Of a stretch of DNA of 64,000 nucleotides, positions 22,388 through 33,484 are shown piece after piece. The notes beneath the pieces were generated by a model. The model ran no database searches. It saw only the letters and a list, made by a program, of their open reading frames with translations, and was not told the DNA's origin. This DNA comes from Bactrocera neohumeralis. Taxonomy: Eukaryota; Arthropoda; Insecta; Diptera; Tephritidae. A program made the translations under genes and the position numbers. Position 1 is the first letter of the stretch. Each line of letters starts with the position of its first letter. The stretch is from contig NC_065922.1 of the NCBI RefSeq assembly GCF_024586455.1, positions 15,868,089 through 15,932,088 of the forward strand. The letters run 5' to 3'.

Positions 22388-22897
22388 TAAGCAAGAAAAA
22401 CTTTAACTTTGGTCGTATTGAAGCTAGAACTCCCTACACAAATAAAAAAGTTTACAAACATGAACTTTAATTTGATCGGTCAAATTGTATGGCAGCTATA
22501 TAGTATAGCGGTCCGATCTAAATAATTTCTTCGGAGATTGTACCGTTGTCTAGGATAATAGATCATGCAAAATTTCGAGAAAGTATCTTGTCAAATAAAG
22601 AAGGCCTCCATACAAGGTCTTGGTTTTGATAGTTCAGTTTGTATAGCTATATGCTATAGTGGTTCGAAATCGGCGGTCGAGACAAAACAGCTGTATCTTG
22701 GGAAGAGACGAACGTGTTCGAGTTTTCAATACGATATCTTAAAACTAAAAAACCAGTTGACGTTTATAGTATATAGATGGACAAACAGACTTTTTTGCCT
22801 AAATCGACTCAGCTCGTCGATAGATACATTGAATAGAGTCTCCGAGATTTACTTACAAACATTGTGGTAACCTTAAGAGGCCCGGTTCAGGGTAAAG
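22388..22897 (+). repeat. Hairpin-ended dispersed repeat, copy 1 (divergent)
   Basis: Starts GCAAGAAAAACTTTAACTTTGG and ends CCGGTTCAGGGTAAAG. It aligns with the copies at 45,405-45,930 and 56,058-56,593: same order of blocks (ACAAAC..ATGGCAGCTATATAG..GCGGTCCGATCT, ..TCTTGTCAAATAAAGAAGGCCTCCATACAAG.., ..GTTCAGTTTGTATAGC.., ..GACAAACAG). The 5' stem-loop is weakened and the 3' stem is partly lost, so this copy is older. Confidence 0.75.
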
Positions 22898-22899
22898 AA

Positions 22900-23515
22900 T
22901 AAACAAGGAGGTGAATTGTATCGATAAATAAGGAATCAAAGCCAGATTGAGACCATTCGAAATGATATGTTCTAATACTATAGAATGCCAGACTGAAAAT
23001 TAAAAACAGTCGAGATAGATAAGCTGGTAACATTAAAAAAGCAAGGAATGAAGAGCTAGGCTCTTGAGCGTATCGTATTAAATATTATTACATATTCAAA
23101 AGCTATCAGATAAGCAAACTCACGTCTGGTTTGTTCGTAGTAATGTCTACTAAGACCGAAATAATAAATTATTCAAACTAGGAAAGAAAACCACATGGGA
23201 AGACCAGTGGATTTACTGATGAATTTTCAACTGTGTCTGAACTTTTATGTTATCTATCAAATATCCATCAAGCATCACGTAAATTCAAATGTTATTTTTT
23301 GTGAAGTAGAGGTAAGCATCAAAAGCCGAAGTGCGGAACCTCAATTCACTAAACCTAAACTACTCCCAACTCCAGACTCTCCCACGGAACCACCTGATTA
23401 AGTGTTACTTCGCGGGAGTGATAAGAAAGATTAAGTATCCTCTTTGGCACGGACTGTTTGTTTTGTTTTATTGTTTTGTCATGATTGAGGCTGCCGCTGC
23501 GCTGACAGCTTTTCA
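22900..23515. other. Unassigned AT-rich spacer
   Basis: No gene, repeat or recognisable transposon block. The short frames (68 codons at most) overlap. Confidence 0.25.
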
Positions 23516-23519
23516 GTTT

Positions 23520-24240
23520 TCAGGGGACTGAGACGTGAGTGACCATTTTCCACCGTAAAAAAACAACGACTGTAGTTTCTAGTCTTAATACATGCTCAGA
23601 GTCTTCAAAGTACTCTGAATAAGTCGGACAATTCGGACTAATGTCGTTTTGGAAACTGTATAGGTAGCTTCTAAAGCACTCATGTCCACTTAGTATTTTG
23701 GTTAGGTAGAAGTCGAGGTCGTTTGTCATCTGTCGATCCACGAATGGATCCCCGATATCAGTCTGTGGGTCCATTGCCCTTTGAGTTGAAATTTGCTACC
23801 GCTGCTGCCATATTGTTAAGCTTTTGACTCTCCCTTCTTTCGGCTTCTATAGACGGCTCTGATAGCTTGTATACCCGCTCGTATTCGTCGAATGGCCATC
23901 ATGCTGGCTATTACTTCAGCAGCGTCACTTGATATTGTTCGGAAAGCACTGATGGCTCTTAGTGTCGACAGCCTGTGACAGTGCTTATTTACCTGGCTTA
24001 TGCTTTAATGCCTAACATCTGGATCCATGTTGGAGCCGCATATAACACAACCGATCTCATTACCTTGGCGAGTGAAAATCGCCGGCTGGAACGCATGCAA
24101 CCTTTATTTGTCATCATTCCAGATAAGGCGTTTGAGATTTTATTCGCTTTACCTCCAGTGTTAGAATAGGTGATCCTCACATTTTAGCCTTGAGTCTATT
24201 TTTCCTCCCAGATACTTTAATTGTGGCTGTGAACTCAAAT
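23520..24240 (-). mobile_element. R1/Jockey-like LINE: end of reverse transcriptase to C-terminus
   Basis: Minus-strand blocks in order: a decayed 'VSGRKNRLKAKM' (thumb entry, about 24,190-24,235), NKISNALSGMMTNKGCMRSS and RRFSLAKVMRSVVLYAAPTW (24,150-24,020), a frameshifted linker, then DFYLTKILSGHECFRSYLYS (about 23,640-23,715) and SPNCPTYSEYFEDSEHV (about 23,590-23,640). The 'YAAPxW' and 'T(K/Q)ILSGHGCFR.YL ... CP.C' motifs are those of R1-type LINEs. The expected CPxC finger reads CPTY, so it is broken. The copy at 50,335-50,945 is the same family. Confidence 0.75.
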
Positions 24241-24244
24241 GATG

Positions 24245-25425
24245 CGAGGAATCAACGTCAGCGCTTGTTCATACACAACAAATCCTTAAAGCAATCAAAA
24301 GCAGCCAAAAATTCGAACCACCGAATTGTGAGCTTACAAAACACTAACAAAACGAGTGATTTGTTACACTTTTCGCTTGACTTCTTTATGTTACTCGCTT
24401 AGCATGTTTATTTATTTCCTTTACTTTCAATTTCTTGCCTAAACGGATTGATCTATGCGCAGTGCAGCTGCTGCGACTAGCCGAGCAACAGCAATCTATC
24501 TCCGCGTCGGCTGGGACAAGTGCGACATGATGTTATGTGTCAACGGCTTAATTCCGGCCGAAGGCAGTACGGGGTGTGGCAGGCAGCCAGATGTGGCGCA
24601 GGCATTCGTCGTGTTCGCGCGTTTCAGATCGGTATCGGACAAACGCAAGCTGCGCATGCGCACAACCAAAAAAGCAAAAACCCAAACGAATTCAAGCTTA
24701 TGTGTTTGAACAGCCAAAATGAAGGAGGGCGATGGGGTGATGGTGGTGGCAGACGGCGTTGTATTTTGTTTATTGTGGCATTTAAGACGCATGCGCGCCC
24801 CTTACACATGGTGCCCCAAACAAATGTTTGTAATTCATTTGCCACAGTTGGGGTCAAGCATTGTTTGGAGATCTTGTTGTTGTTATTGCTGATTGACCGT
24901 TTACTCCAATAGCTCACTCCGGCCGCCCGTCCGTCCGTCGTAAAATGTCAGCCAGGCAAAGTTTTCGGCACAAGATTTATTGCAGCCCAACAATTTGGTG
25001 ACTTTACGTGCCGTTAGCTAACAATTTGAAATGTTTAGGAGACTCGGCTGATTTTCGGCGAAATTAATGTCCGCTTCGTTGGCATTTTGTTGTTTTGCAT
25101 TGCGTCGTTTGTTGCGCGTTGCTTTGACGGCTGACGTCTGACATGATTGCGGCTGTGCTTTGGCCGTCTTATGTGTCTTGTGTTGTAGTTGTAACCGAAA
25201 GTCAGTGTGCCACATCGCTGTTGGGACTTTGTCGATGTTGTCAACACGAATTAACATTTCCGTGACCAAAGAAATTCCAAGCAATGTGTACGCGAGGTAT
25301 ACAAGGCGACCTTCAGCTTAACGGTTGTTCAAATTACTTGTTTTTTATCAGAAAGTAAATCAGCGAAAATATAAAGAGGTTATTGTAGTGATCTTTATTA
25401 AAAAAAAGCTCAAAGATAGATGCCG
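24245..25425. other. TE-poor island with low-complexity CAA/GCGC sequence
   Basis: 24,440-25,270 contains GCTGCTGCGACTAGCC, GGGCGATGGGGTGATGGTGG, CCGCCCGTCCGTCCGTC and TTGTTGTTATTG words and gives overlapping frames in four registers (up to 130 codons, 24,520-24,912, +). No domain, splice-flanked exon or promoter combination was recognised. Confidence 0.3.
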
Positions 25426-25429
25426 AAGG

Positions 25430-25760
25430 TCAGATTACAGTTCACGAGTGGTGAAAGCCGGTCGATATGTACTACGGTGTCGGGTAGGAGTGTTACATCC
25501 AGAACCACGGAACCGTTATCCACAAACAGTATCAAAGGGCCCGACAAGTAATCTATCTTTGGTAGTTCTAGGTCCCTCTGGAACCCCTCAGCACATTTTT
25601 TGCGTACAAAGTAATCTACAACTGGTGAAAGGAGGTCGATACCTACTCCGTTGCCGCATAGGAGTGATATACCAATAACGACGGAACTGTTATCCACAGA
25701 CGGTATCAAAGGGATCGACAAATAATCTATCTTTGATAATTCTAGACCCCTCTAGGAGCG
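25430..25760. repeat. Imperfect tandem duplication, 174-bp period (58 codons)
   Basis: GTCGATATGTACTACGGTGT at 25,461 and GTCGATACCTACTCCGTTGC at 25,635 start equivalent units. Later landmarks (CGGAACCGTTATCCACAAAC / CGGAACTGTTATCCACAGAC; ATAATCTATCTTTG) repeat at the same spacing. The period is a multiple of three, and the minus-strand frame 25,410-25,721 stays open through both units (…VDNSSVVIGISLL… and …VDNGSVVLDVTLL…). On the plus strand the 'GRYVLRCRVGVL' / 'GRYLLRCRIGVI' reading is also conserved. The origin is unknown; a repeat inside a mobile-element ORF is one option. Confidence 0.75.
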
Positions 25761-26099
25761 AATAGTCGGGAGAATCGGCAACAATGCGCCGCCAAGTGAA
25801 GTGAGTAGGATCATCCTACATAGTGGAATCGCTAGCAATAGCAGCGAAAGTCATCAGAGCGTAAATTAGCAGCAAAAACATAATCCTCTCCAAAGTCTAA
25901 TATCAGTTCGCTGTCTGAATATATATTGGTCAGATACAGCTTTACTTCGAAAGCATAGATATCTATGATGTGAACTTTAAATGTTTCTGCTCAGCTCTGT
26001 CTCAATACTTTCGAATCAACCAAAAAAATTTCCGAGATGTTTCCCGAATTATACATACATATATCAGTATAATTTATTGATTCTCAAGATCTCCTGACA

Positions 26100-26460
26100 T
26101 AGTGCTTCAAAAAATTTTAGTCCCTCGGAATGCGACTCCTTATGTACCAGTCCGTTTGTCTCTCCACAGTTTTTTGTAAGAAGGAGGAGAGATTGATGGG
26201 CTCAAAGTCTTTGGCTATAACGTGGGAGTTCCTACCCGCCTTCGGAATGAACGTAACTCTTACTCATTTCCAGGCCTCCGAGATGTAACCCAGCCTAATG
26301 CAGTTCGCATAGATAGGTGCTAAGGGCTGCATGACATCTTAACAGCATGCTGCAGCTGAACTGGTATAATAAGAAGAGAAATCTGCTCTGGACATAGTAG
26401 TGGAGTCTAAGCTGAATCCAGTATTTCATGCTTCCGAATAACGTGCCTTAAGTTGGCGTA
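26100..26460 (-). mobile_element. LINE reverse transcriptase fragment (motifs 1-2)
   Basis: The minus strand reads RVTFIPKAGRNSHVIAKDFE (about 26,200-26,255) then PINLSSFLQKTVERQTDWYI (about 26,140-26,200). These are RT motifs 1 and 2 of Jockey/R1/LOA-like LINEs ('VVFIPKPGK…YRPISLTSFLLKTLERLVDRHIR'). Upstream, GYISEAWK fits 'G.IP..WK'. The palm YADD block is absent. It could belong to the same R1-like family as the 23.5- and 50.3-kb copies but covers a part they lack, so this cannot be tested here. Confidence 0.65.
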
Positions 26461-26464
26461 AGTG

Positions 26465-29165
26465 GATTCTGAAAAATTTGGACCAACATTATTATTTCCA
26501 AATTCAATTTTTCAATTAAGATCGTTGGTGAATAGAGTGATTCTTATCTGGACTGGAAATCGTTTCTTTATGTGTATTACAGTCACAAGCATGGAGTTAT
26601 CCTTTAAGGGTTTTTGAGAATAAAAATTAGTTGCATACTTTTGTTTAACCACCTACAGAAGATTGAGTATTTACTAAAATTTACTAAAAATTTTTGTAGT
26701 CCAAAATATTCAAAATATTTATCGAAAAATTCAAATTTTTGTCCACACGTCAGCTTACCACTTGCTGCACGCGTTGTCAACACAAGAAAGTCGAGCAAAC
26801 AATGGCTATGGGTTGAAAAAATGGGTCCATAATAAAACTCATAAATCAAAAGAGACAAAACATTTGAAAGACACAGGACACACGAATGCGTCGCCGAGAG
26901 AATACCCAACAGTGGACCAAGCCGCATTGGTTGGGTGGAGTTTGCTTAACAATCGCGCATGCGCGCCAGCAGCACGTACAACAACTTCAAATGCGATCAA
27001 CGCGAAAGGTGCAGCTGCACTAAAAAGAAATAAACTCCCAAAAAATAGCAAAATAAGAAGAAAATATTTGAATTAAGGCAGGAATAGATGGCTGCGCGCC
27101 AGCGCTGAACAACGAGAGCAAATAACTGCGAGGCAAACACAATTGAACACCATGCAACGTCCGCGAACGCGCACGGCAACACAGGAGCCAGTGCAATTGT
27201 ACGGTTCACTGATTCGGCGACTACTCACGCGCTCAGATTTTCAAGGTAAGACAAAGCCAACTGACCAAGGAAAAGAAGCAAAAAAAAACCGAAAACAACA
27301 GCAAAATAAATCGATAGAAAATGTGAAAATTCTCACAATGCGACTGCGCGTGCGCACAGAGACACTTGTTGGCGTTGAGGCCAAAAGCACATGCTTTGCG
27401 CTGCGTATAGTGTTGGTGCGCATGCGCGGCGGAGCGCGTTGGGCGTGCGCAAACGTGCGCTGAACGCCGCCACCATTGCCGTCAAGTGATGAGGCAAGAT
27501 GGATTTCCTTTTCCTGGTGCGACGTTTTTGGGCGACAAAGTAAACAATAATAGCAACAATGTGTGCATACAAACAGCGCGCAACAACACAAGCATTATCT
27601 GTGGCAAATGCAACTGCGCGTGCAACAAATACTGGCGGACGACGCAGAGTGAGTAAATGAGTGATTGTGTGTAGCGCTATGGACGTAAGTGCGCATGCGC
27701 CTGTGTAAATTTTCGATCAGGCCAATTGTGCCACAAAATATGCCAGTGCAGAGTGCGCGCGCCCGCGTTGTTGCATCGATATCTTAAGTCAGCGCCGCTT
27801 GCTGTTGTTGCACTTGCAACTTATTCTTGTTGTTGTCACCGAAGTAATTTTGTTCTATTTCACATTTTCGTTGCTGCTGTTGTTGTTTTTGTTGTACTAC
27901 TTTCATTGTTGTTGCGATTCCTTTGGCTGTTTAGTGGCAACTTTAGTTTTGGTTACCCCCAAAATCACGAACTAAATCGTGCACGACTATTCTGCGTGAG
28001 CGCACGATCGTACACAGTCGCCTCTACACCCCGGCAGCACCGACGTCCATTGCGCTGCCACCAAATGGTTCCACAACTGCATGCGGTTCGAGTTGGGTGC
28101 GGGCGCCGGCAGTGGTGCATGCTGAGCGCACACAAACGCAGCATACACCTGAACAACAAAACCAGCAAGAACAAGTATCGAGATGGTAACAGCGCTTCGG
28201 CAAACGTGTAACGACCAAATTCAATTTCAAGCGACACTTGCCGCTCAAAAAGCGATCATTCCGCAGCTTCAGTCATGCGTCTGTCGCGCAGCGCGCTGTC
28301 GCCGTGGACAAGCGTTGTAGCGGTATCAGCCGTGAGGCAACGCAAATGCAATTCGCTGCGAGTACACGATGTTGCATTGCAAGAACAAAAGCCAGGCAAT
28401 CACAGCGATGCCACATTTACTGATGACAACGACCAACTGCGCTTTCAGTGGCCTATGATGCAACACGCTGGCGACCTGCCGCCAACTCGTTATGTCATCA
28501 AATGTTCCCCTTCTAACCAGATCAAGGTTAAAATGCGAGACTGAAGACTAGAATGCGATTTAGGCGCATTGGTTGATTGCTGTAGCTGCGTTTGTAGGAG
28601 ACTTGGTGGAGGTTTAGAAGGGCTTGAGCTCTTTGTGATTCTTAGAAATTTCGAAAATCTGAAAATGGTGCTGCCAGCATATCTATTGGTTCAAGTGAGC
28701 CAATTAGTTAATTTACTTTGAATTAATTAAATTTTGTTTGCTTTTGGAGCGCGGCTAATCGCGAGAGTTCCCTAAGATTAAGTATTATATTTTATCTGCT
28801 TAAGTAATGGAGATTTAAGTTGACATTGATTTATTCTTAAGCTATACTGAAGATATATAGTGTACATTAGCTGGGACTGATTTAAGGGATCATAAATAAA
28901 GTGGATAGAAGAACAAAGCGAAGGCGTCGATCAAAATTCTCTTTTAAGAGTATTAAGGAAGAGTTCCATCAATAAATTAAAAATCCACTAAAAGTATTGT
29001 ATAATTTTTGGCTGACCGAACTGGGGAACTGCTTGAGTCATATGTAAAAGTTCACGCCAGTGATGGAGCTCAGAGAACTTTCTTCACCTGAGTGAACCAA
29101 TTTTTTTACACATGAGTGGCTCAGAAACGATCCATCCTTTTACCAAAAGCTATGGATCAAGCAGC
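26465..29165. other. Mostly TE-poor island, including a candidate first exon
   Basis: 26,760-28,450 is rich in GCGCATGCGC, CAACAACA and TTGTTGTTG words and yields many overlapping frames (up to 161 codons, 27,726-28,211), all explained by word bias. Only 27,143-27,245 has exon-like features. The interval 28,550-29,165 is AT-rich and featureless. Confidence 0.3.
27143..27245 (+). CDS. Candidate first coding exon ending at a good splice donor
   Basis: Two in-frame ATGs (27,143 and 27,149; the second in CCATGC context) open a frame reading MNTMQRPRTRTATQEPVQLY and then GSLIRRLLTRSDFQ, ending at TCAAG/GTAAGA with the intron starting at 27,246. The donor matches consensus at AAG/GTAAG. The residues are varied and not derived from a CAA or TTG run. 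No acceptor partner, promoter or homology is known, and downstream sequence in the same frame is lysine-rich and intron-like. It could be chance. Confidence 0.2.
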
Positions 29166-29169
29166 TCAT

Positions 29170-29935
29170 CGACGTTTTCCGGTTTCAGACAAGGCTCCCA
29201 AGTATCCTTCAATCTAGCGAGAATATAATTCCAGCTGCAGAGCTAAATCGAAATGGTACATCTTAAGAACTTATAGCTGCTGGCGTACCCCGATGATATT
29301 GATATTATTGGACTCATCAACCACGTCCTTAGTTCTGCTTCTATCCAGTTTTATCCAGTCTGGATAAGGAAGCGAAACGTATGAGTCTGGCTGCGAACGA
29401 GGATAAATATGTTCTGTCGTTAAACAACAATTTATATTTATCTTGGTTGTCAGTTGACAGTCATATATGTAGTCTCTAAATAGTGACTGGTGCCAGCATT
29501 AACATCAAAACAAAAAATCATAAAAACAGTCTGGCAACATGTCATTGACTGAGTAGGCAATTGAGATATAAAGTCCTCTCTCGACGAACAAAGACCAAGT
29601 TCTACAAGTTCTGCTACATAGAGCAGAGGCATGGACGATAACAACATCTGATAAGTCGGCGTTACGAGTTTTCAAGAGAAAGGTTCTGCGGGAGATTTAT
29701 GGTCCTTTGAGCATTGGCCACGGCGAATACCGCATTCGATGGAACGATGAGCTGTATGAGATAAATGGCGAATGGCATAATTCAGTGAATTAAGAGACAG
29801 CAACTTTGCTGTCTACGTCAAATGGATGAAACACTCCAGCTCAGTATTTGAAGCAGTACCCACTGGGAGAAACAGATAAAAACCTCCACCCGTTATAGAG
29901 ATATACCTGGTTATTAACTCGGAAGAAGAAGAAGA
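29170..29935 (+). mobile_element. Endonuclease-RT LINE (RTE-like): RT core to 3' end with GAA tail
   Basis: In shifting frames the plus strand reads FRQGSQVSFNLA (about 29,188-29,220; RT 'GFRQGDSLSCLLFNLALE'), LLAYPDDIDIIG (about 29,273-29,310; the YADD active-site block with Ala changed to Pro), then after a small gap MTISDKSALRVF-like sequence and KRKVLREIYGPLSIGHGEYR (about 29,655-29,730). The latter is the C-terminal part of the 'endonuclease-reverse transcriptase' LINEs common in insects. It ends in GGAAGAAGAAGAAG, a short repeat tail as is typical of the RTE clade. Frameshifts and stops are frequent. Confidence 0.75.
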
Positions 29936-30317
29936 ATTCATCGCAAAAATTGTTTTCTTTTGTTAATCCGTCGAGAGCTTGACCGGCAAAAGTTTTATAG
30001 CGGAAATTTTACGGAAGTGTGAGTCAGTCTGGAACCGTAGAGGCTCTTTCAAGATTTCAGCGCCATAATGATTTTTGCAGGGCTCATTTTCGACTCCACA
30101 ATAAAGTATATTGTTAATTGCAGCTTCTGTTGCCGAGAAAGCAAAACCTCGAGTACTTTATTCCGTGAAAAACTTCTCACAAAGCACCTCAGATTTACTT
30201 CGATGGTCGAAATGCCAAAAATTGAATTAGAATCTTGAAAAAGGTTTGGAAAATATTTTAAGATATCTTCTCACCACTATCTCTCACAACGCACTCTAAA
30301 ACAGTGCTTTCCCGTAA

Positions 30318-30440
30318 CTTTGTTGTTGTTGTTGTAGCGGCAGAATTCTGCCGAGTTGACAAATTTGAAATATGGGTCTCTTCCGTTACGTAGACCCGAC
30401 TGTGGTGGGAACGGTTGCCGTCATTTTCGTTCAATACGTT
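30318..30440 (+). repeat. Dispersed short repeat beginning (TTG)n-TAGCGGCAGAATTCTGCCG
   Basis: After TTGTTGTTGTTGTTG comes a 14-bp EcoRI-centred palindrome (GGCAGAATTCTGCC), then a body that includes CCGTTACGTAGACCCGACTG and ends at TGGGAACGG. From memory this arrangement recurs through tephritid genomes as a short interspersed repeat. I cannot see a second copy in this window, so the assignment rests on recall. Confidence 0.4.
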
Positions 30441-30444
30441 CCCA

Positions 30445-32905
30445 AGAGCATAGAGAGACTCTATGCGAGAGAATGAGTATAACTTATTATATAATTGTTT
30501 TTGCAATTTTATTCAGAGCATTAAGTTTATTCACCAATTTTCTGCAAATTTTTTTGTAGTATTTTTTATAAGAATTTGTAGGCCTGAGTCGACGTCGGTA
30601 AATTGTAACTTGATTGCCGTTGTCTGGAGAGAAGGTGAAAAAATTGATGCAAATTTTAGCAAAACAAAAAAATATGTATGCAAATTTGTTGCAAGTGCCG
30701 TAATAGCTGCAAACGCATTGTGGCGCCATCCTGCGGCAAGGTGAGCCAGCCAGCTTTGCCTCAGGCCTAAAGACTGCGCTCAACAAATTAGAAGGCCTAG
30801 TGTGCGACTTAGTGGTAGTTTAGAGGCTCATAAAACAGCTTAGTTTTTGTTGCAAGTCGCTTGCACTTGCGCCGCGTTGCATGTGCGGCATTATTAGTTA
30901 CGCCGCTTGAACGCATTTTGTTCACATTGCGCAGCGGCAGCGTGTTTTAATTGAGTTTTTCTGGTGTGAGTGCGCACATATATGCAATTATGCGAACGCT
31001 ACGTGCGACGCCTCGGCCACTTCCTCTTCGTTCAGTTAATCGCGCTGGCGAATTGACTTTTGTATGCGCAATGCGCGCGACGACTGACATTATAGTATGA
31101 AGCATGCGACCGGCCACGCCCACCTCAATGCACTGCACACCATCCATTCATCGACAGCTTTGTAGCACATACATTGTAGCTATTTGCTTTTACGTCTGAG
31201 GCGCGTTGGAATTTCATCTAGGTACTGCGCGTTGCATGGTCATCGCTGCTGCCACCGCGGCCTGGCCTATTTGCTGTGCGGTGTGCAATAATTGCCACAA
31301 TTACCGCATGTTCAGATAATTAAATTGCGCAATTCGCTGTATTATTACTTTTTTTTCTTTCAAACTTGCAACATTTTTTAATTCATATGCAATGAACGCC
31401 TCAACCTTGTCCTCACACGTTAAGGTTGTGCAACAAACACGGTGCTTTTAAAATATGCCAAGGCAAGCATAACTAATCCATTCTAATCCACTGAACTGTT
31501 TACCAACTCACAGGCATTACCCAGTGCCTAACCTCAAATACCGCATATCAGTGAGTTGTCCAGTACCAACCCAATAGGAAAGCGATCTGCTGGGAATAAA
31601 AGGATTACTACTAACAAATTATTGCTCAGACCCGTTTCCACGACATTGAACTTTAGATAACCGGACCGACGCAAACTTTTAGCCAGCGACGGACTGCGAT
31701 CTTAGTAGCGTTCCAAAAAAATACTAGATAAATGACCAAATTCAGGTTCAGTAGGTCGCTTGGAGAGCAAGCTGTAACCAATAAACTTAACCTTGAGGAT
31801 CTGCATAAGCTCTGCGTACAATTGTCAAACTTGTCTGGATTAATTGAAGTCGTTATATTTATATCCGTCGCTTTCAAGTAGCTTCCGTGCGACTAAATGC
31901 TCAAAAGTATTTGCTAAATATGTCAATTGGTCACAGCTATTTTGAGAATCATTAGACAACCATGAAATTTGGAATTTCTCCCAAGGAAAAATAGTAAGCC
32001 CAAAAGTATTTACAATTTCGTGAAAGAAAACTACTCTCTGTTACTACAAGTTATTCAGATTCAGCTTTCTAGATGCCTGACCAAGTCTTAAAGCGTACCA
32101 AACACATTTTAGATTGCTTAAACTTCCGAATGAGTTTTATAGGAGTAAGTAGTGGGTATTTCTTTCAAGGAAGAGAACTGAACATATAAATAATGTGTTT
32201 AGCCTCGGAGCAAATTTCTGCAACGATCCTTTTCGCCTCTTTATTGCGCTTATGAAACCCCAGATAAATTGTGGAACGAATGGATTGTCTCTAAGTGGTT
32301 TTAAAACTGTCGGTCATGCTGCTGACGTTATTTTAGCAAATGCTACCAATATATGGACTTTTGATATTACATATTTTTTTGAAACCATTTCGTCACCTGA
32401 TTAGCTTTCTTCAGATTCTCCTCAATTCTTTTGGTCACGAAGAGGGGATTTTACAGCGCTGATTAAAAATCCTTAGGTACTAAGTAATGTGTTTCAGTTG
32501 CCAATGAATGTGGTAATGTGCTCATACAAATTTCCCTTAAAACCTTTTCTGAATGAATCTGCTATTTTATTCTTCAATTACCAAATGCGAGTATTTAGCG
32601 TAGGTTTTGTGGGATCTGCGATGACCGTATTTGGTTAGCAAGTCTCTTCATAGTTTAGCGTTTAGTTCATCTCAACTTAAGACCAGTGGATTTGTACAGA
32701 AATCTCAAAATAATAGAGATTGATTCATACTTGATTCTTCGAAACTATTGTGGAATTATAGAAATTGTGTCAGAGGTTTTTGGTCGTAACCTCTTCAAAA
32801 AGGCGTATCTTCTTAATAAATTAATGGTCGGACGAGTTTTGGACTGCTGTTAATTTAAACTTCACTTGATTTACTGGAGTGCTATTTTTTTAATAATTTT
32901 AAGTA
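30445..32905. other. Unassigned; no gene recognised
   Basis: 30,700-31,310 has GCGC-rich TE-poor texture (TTGTTGCAAGTCGCTTGC, CATGTGCGGC). 31,320-32,900 is AT-rich, with only frames of 75 codons or fewer (31,653-31,877, minus; 32,195-32,404, +). No RT, transposase or host motif was recognised. Confidence 0.25.
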
Positions 32906-32909
32906 TGTT

Positions 32910-33480
32910 TCCCCCGGCTGGTACTGCGGCGAATACTCTAAGAGCTCGAGTGTTTTCATGACCTAGTCAGCGTAGTCGCTGTCTCTTAATTTGCTGAACT
33001 ATGTCAGTGTCGTCGTATATCTTGTATAGCTCATCGTTCCATTGACTGCGGTATTCACCGTTGACAATCCGCAAAGGACCATAAATCTTCTGCAGAATCT
33101 TTCTCCCGTAAACTCAGAACTTCGACTTATCAGATGTTATCATCGTTCATGTCTCAGCACCATATAACAGGGTGGGACTTTACTTCTGAATTGCCTACTC
33201 ATTCGAAGTGGCACCTGTTGGCAAAAGTTATTCTGCGTTGAATTTCGTACGATTTCGAAGTTATGACTCAATAGTGACTGGGATCCAATGTCCGACGACT
33301 GTTTGTTTGATAACAAGAGATATTACGTCTAGCCCTCGTTCACGGTCAGACCCGTTTGCTTCTGGAGAAAGCAAAACTAACTGCGCGGTTGTTATGGCCA
33401 AATTATATCGATGTCATCGGCGTACGCCAGCAGCTGTACACACTTGTTGAAGTTTGTACCTTCTCTATTCAGATAAGTCG
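32910..33480 (-). mobile_element. Endonuclease-RT LINE (RTE-like): YADD block to C-terminus
   Basis: The minus strand reads NFNKCVQLLAYADDIDII at 33,395-33,450, an intact YADD catalytic motif of the reverse transcriptase. This is followed by decayed LTVNEG sequence (33,335), then SSEFTGERFCRRFMVLCGLS (33,060-33,130), GTMSYT (33,020-33,040) and a degenerate 3' end. It is collinear with the copies at 29.2, 46.8, 49.5 and 63.6 kb. Stops and a deletion between YADD and 'YGAEAWT' make it non-functional. Confidence 0.75.
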
Positions 33481-33484
33481 CATT

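Noticed and set aside
27726..28211. 161-codon plus-strand frame
   Set aside because: Its middle is TTGTTGTTGTTGTT-derived Val/Leu sequence; overlapping minus frames of similar length argue for chance.
29150..29215. Apparent match to the LINE 5' UTR next to the RT block (TATGGATCAAGCAGCTCATCG)
   Set aside because: The same bases translate as RT motif FRQGSQVSFNLA in the right position before YADD, so the UTR resemblance is coincidental.
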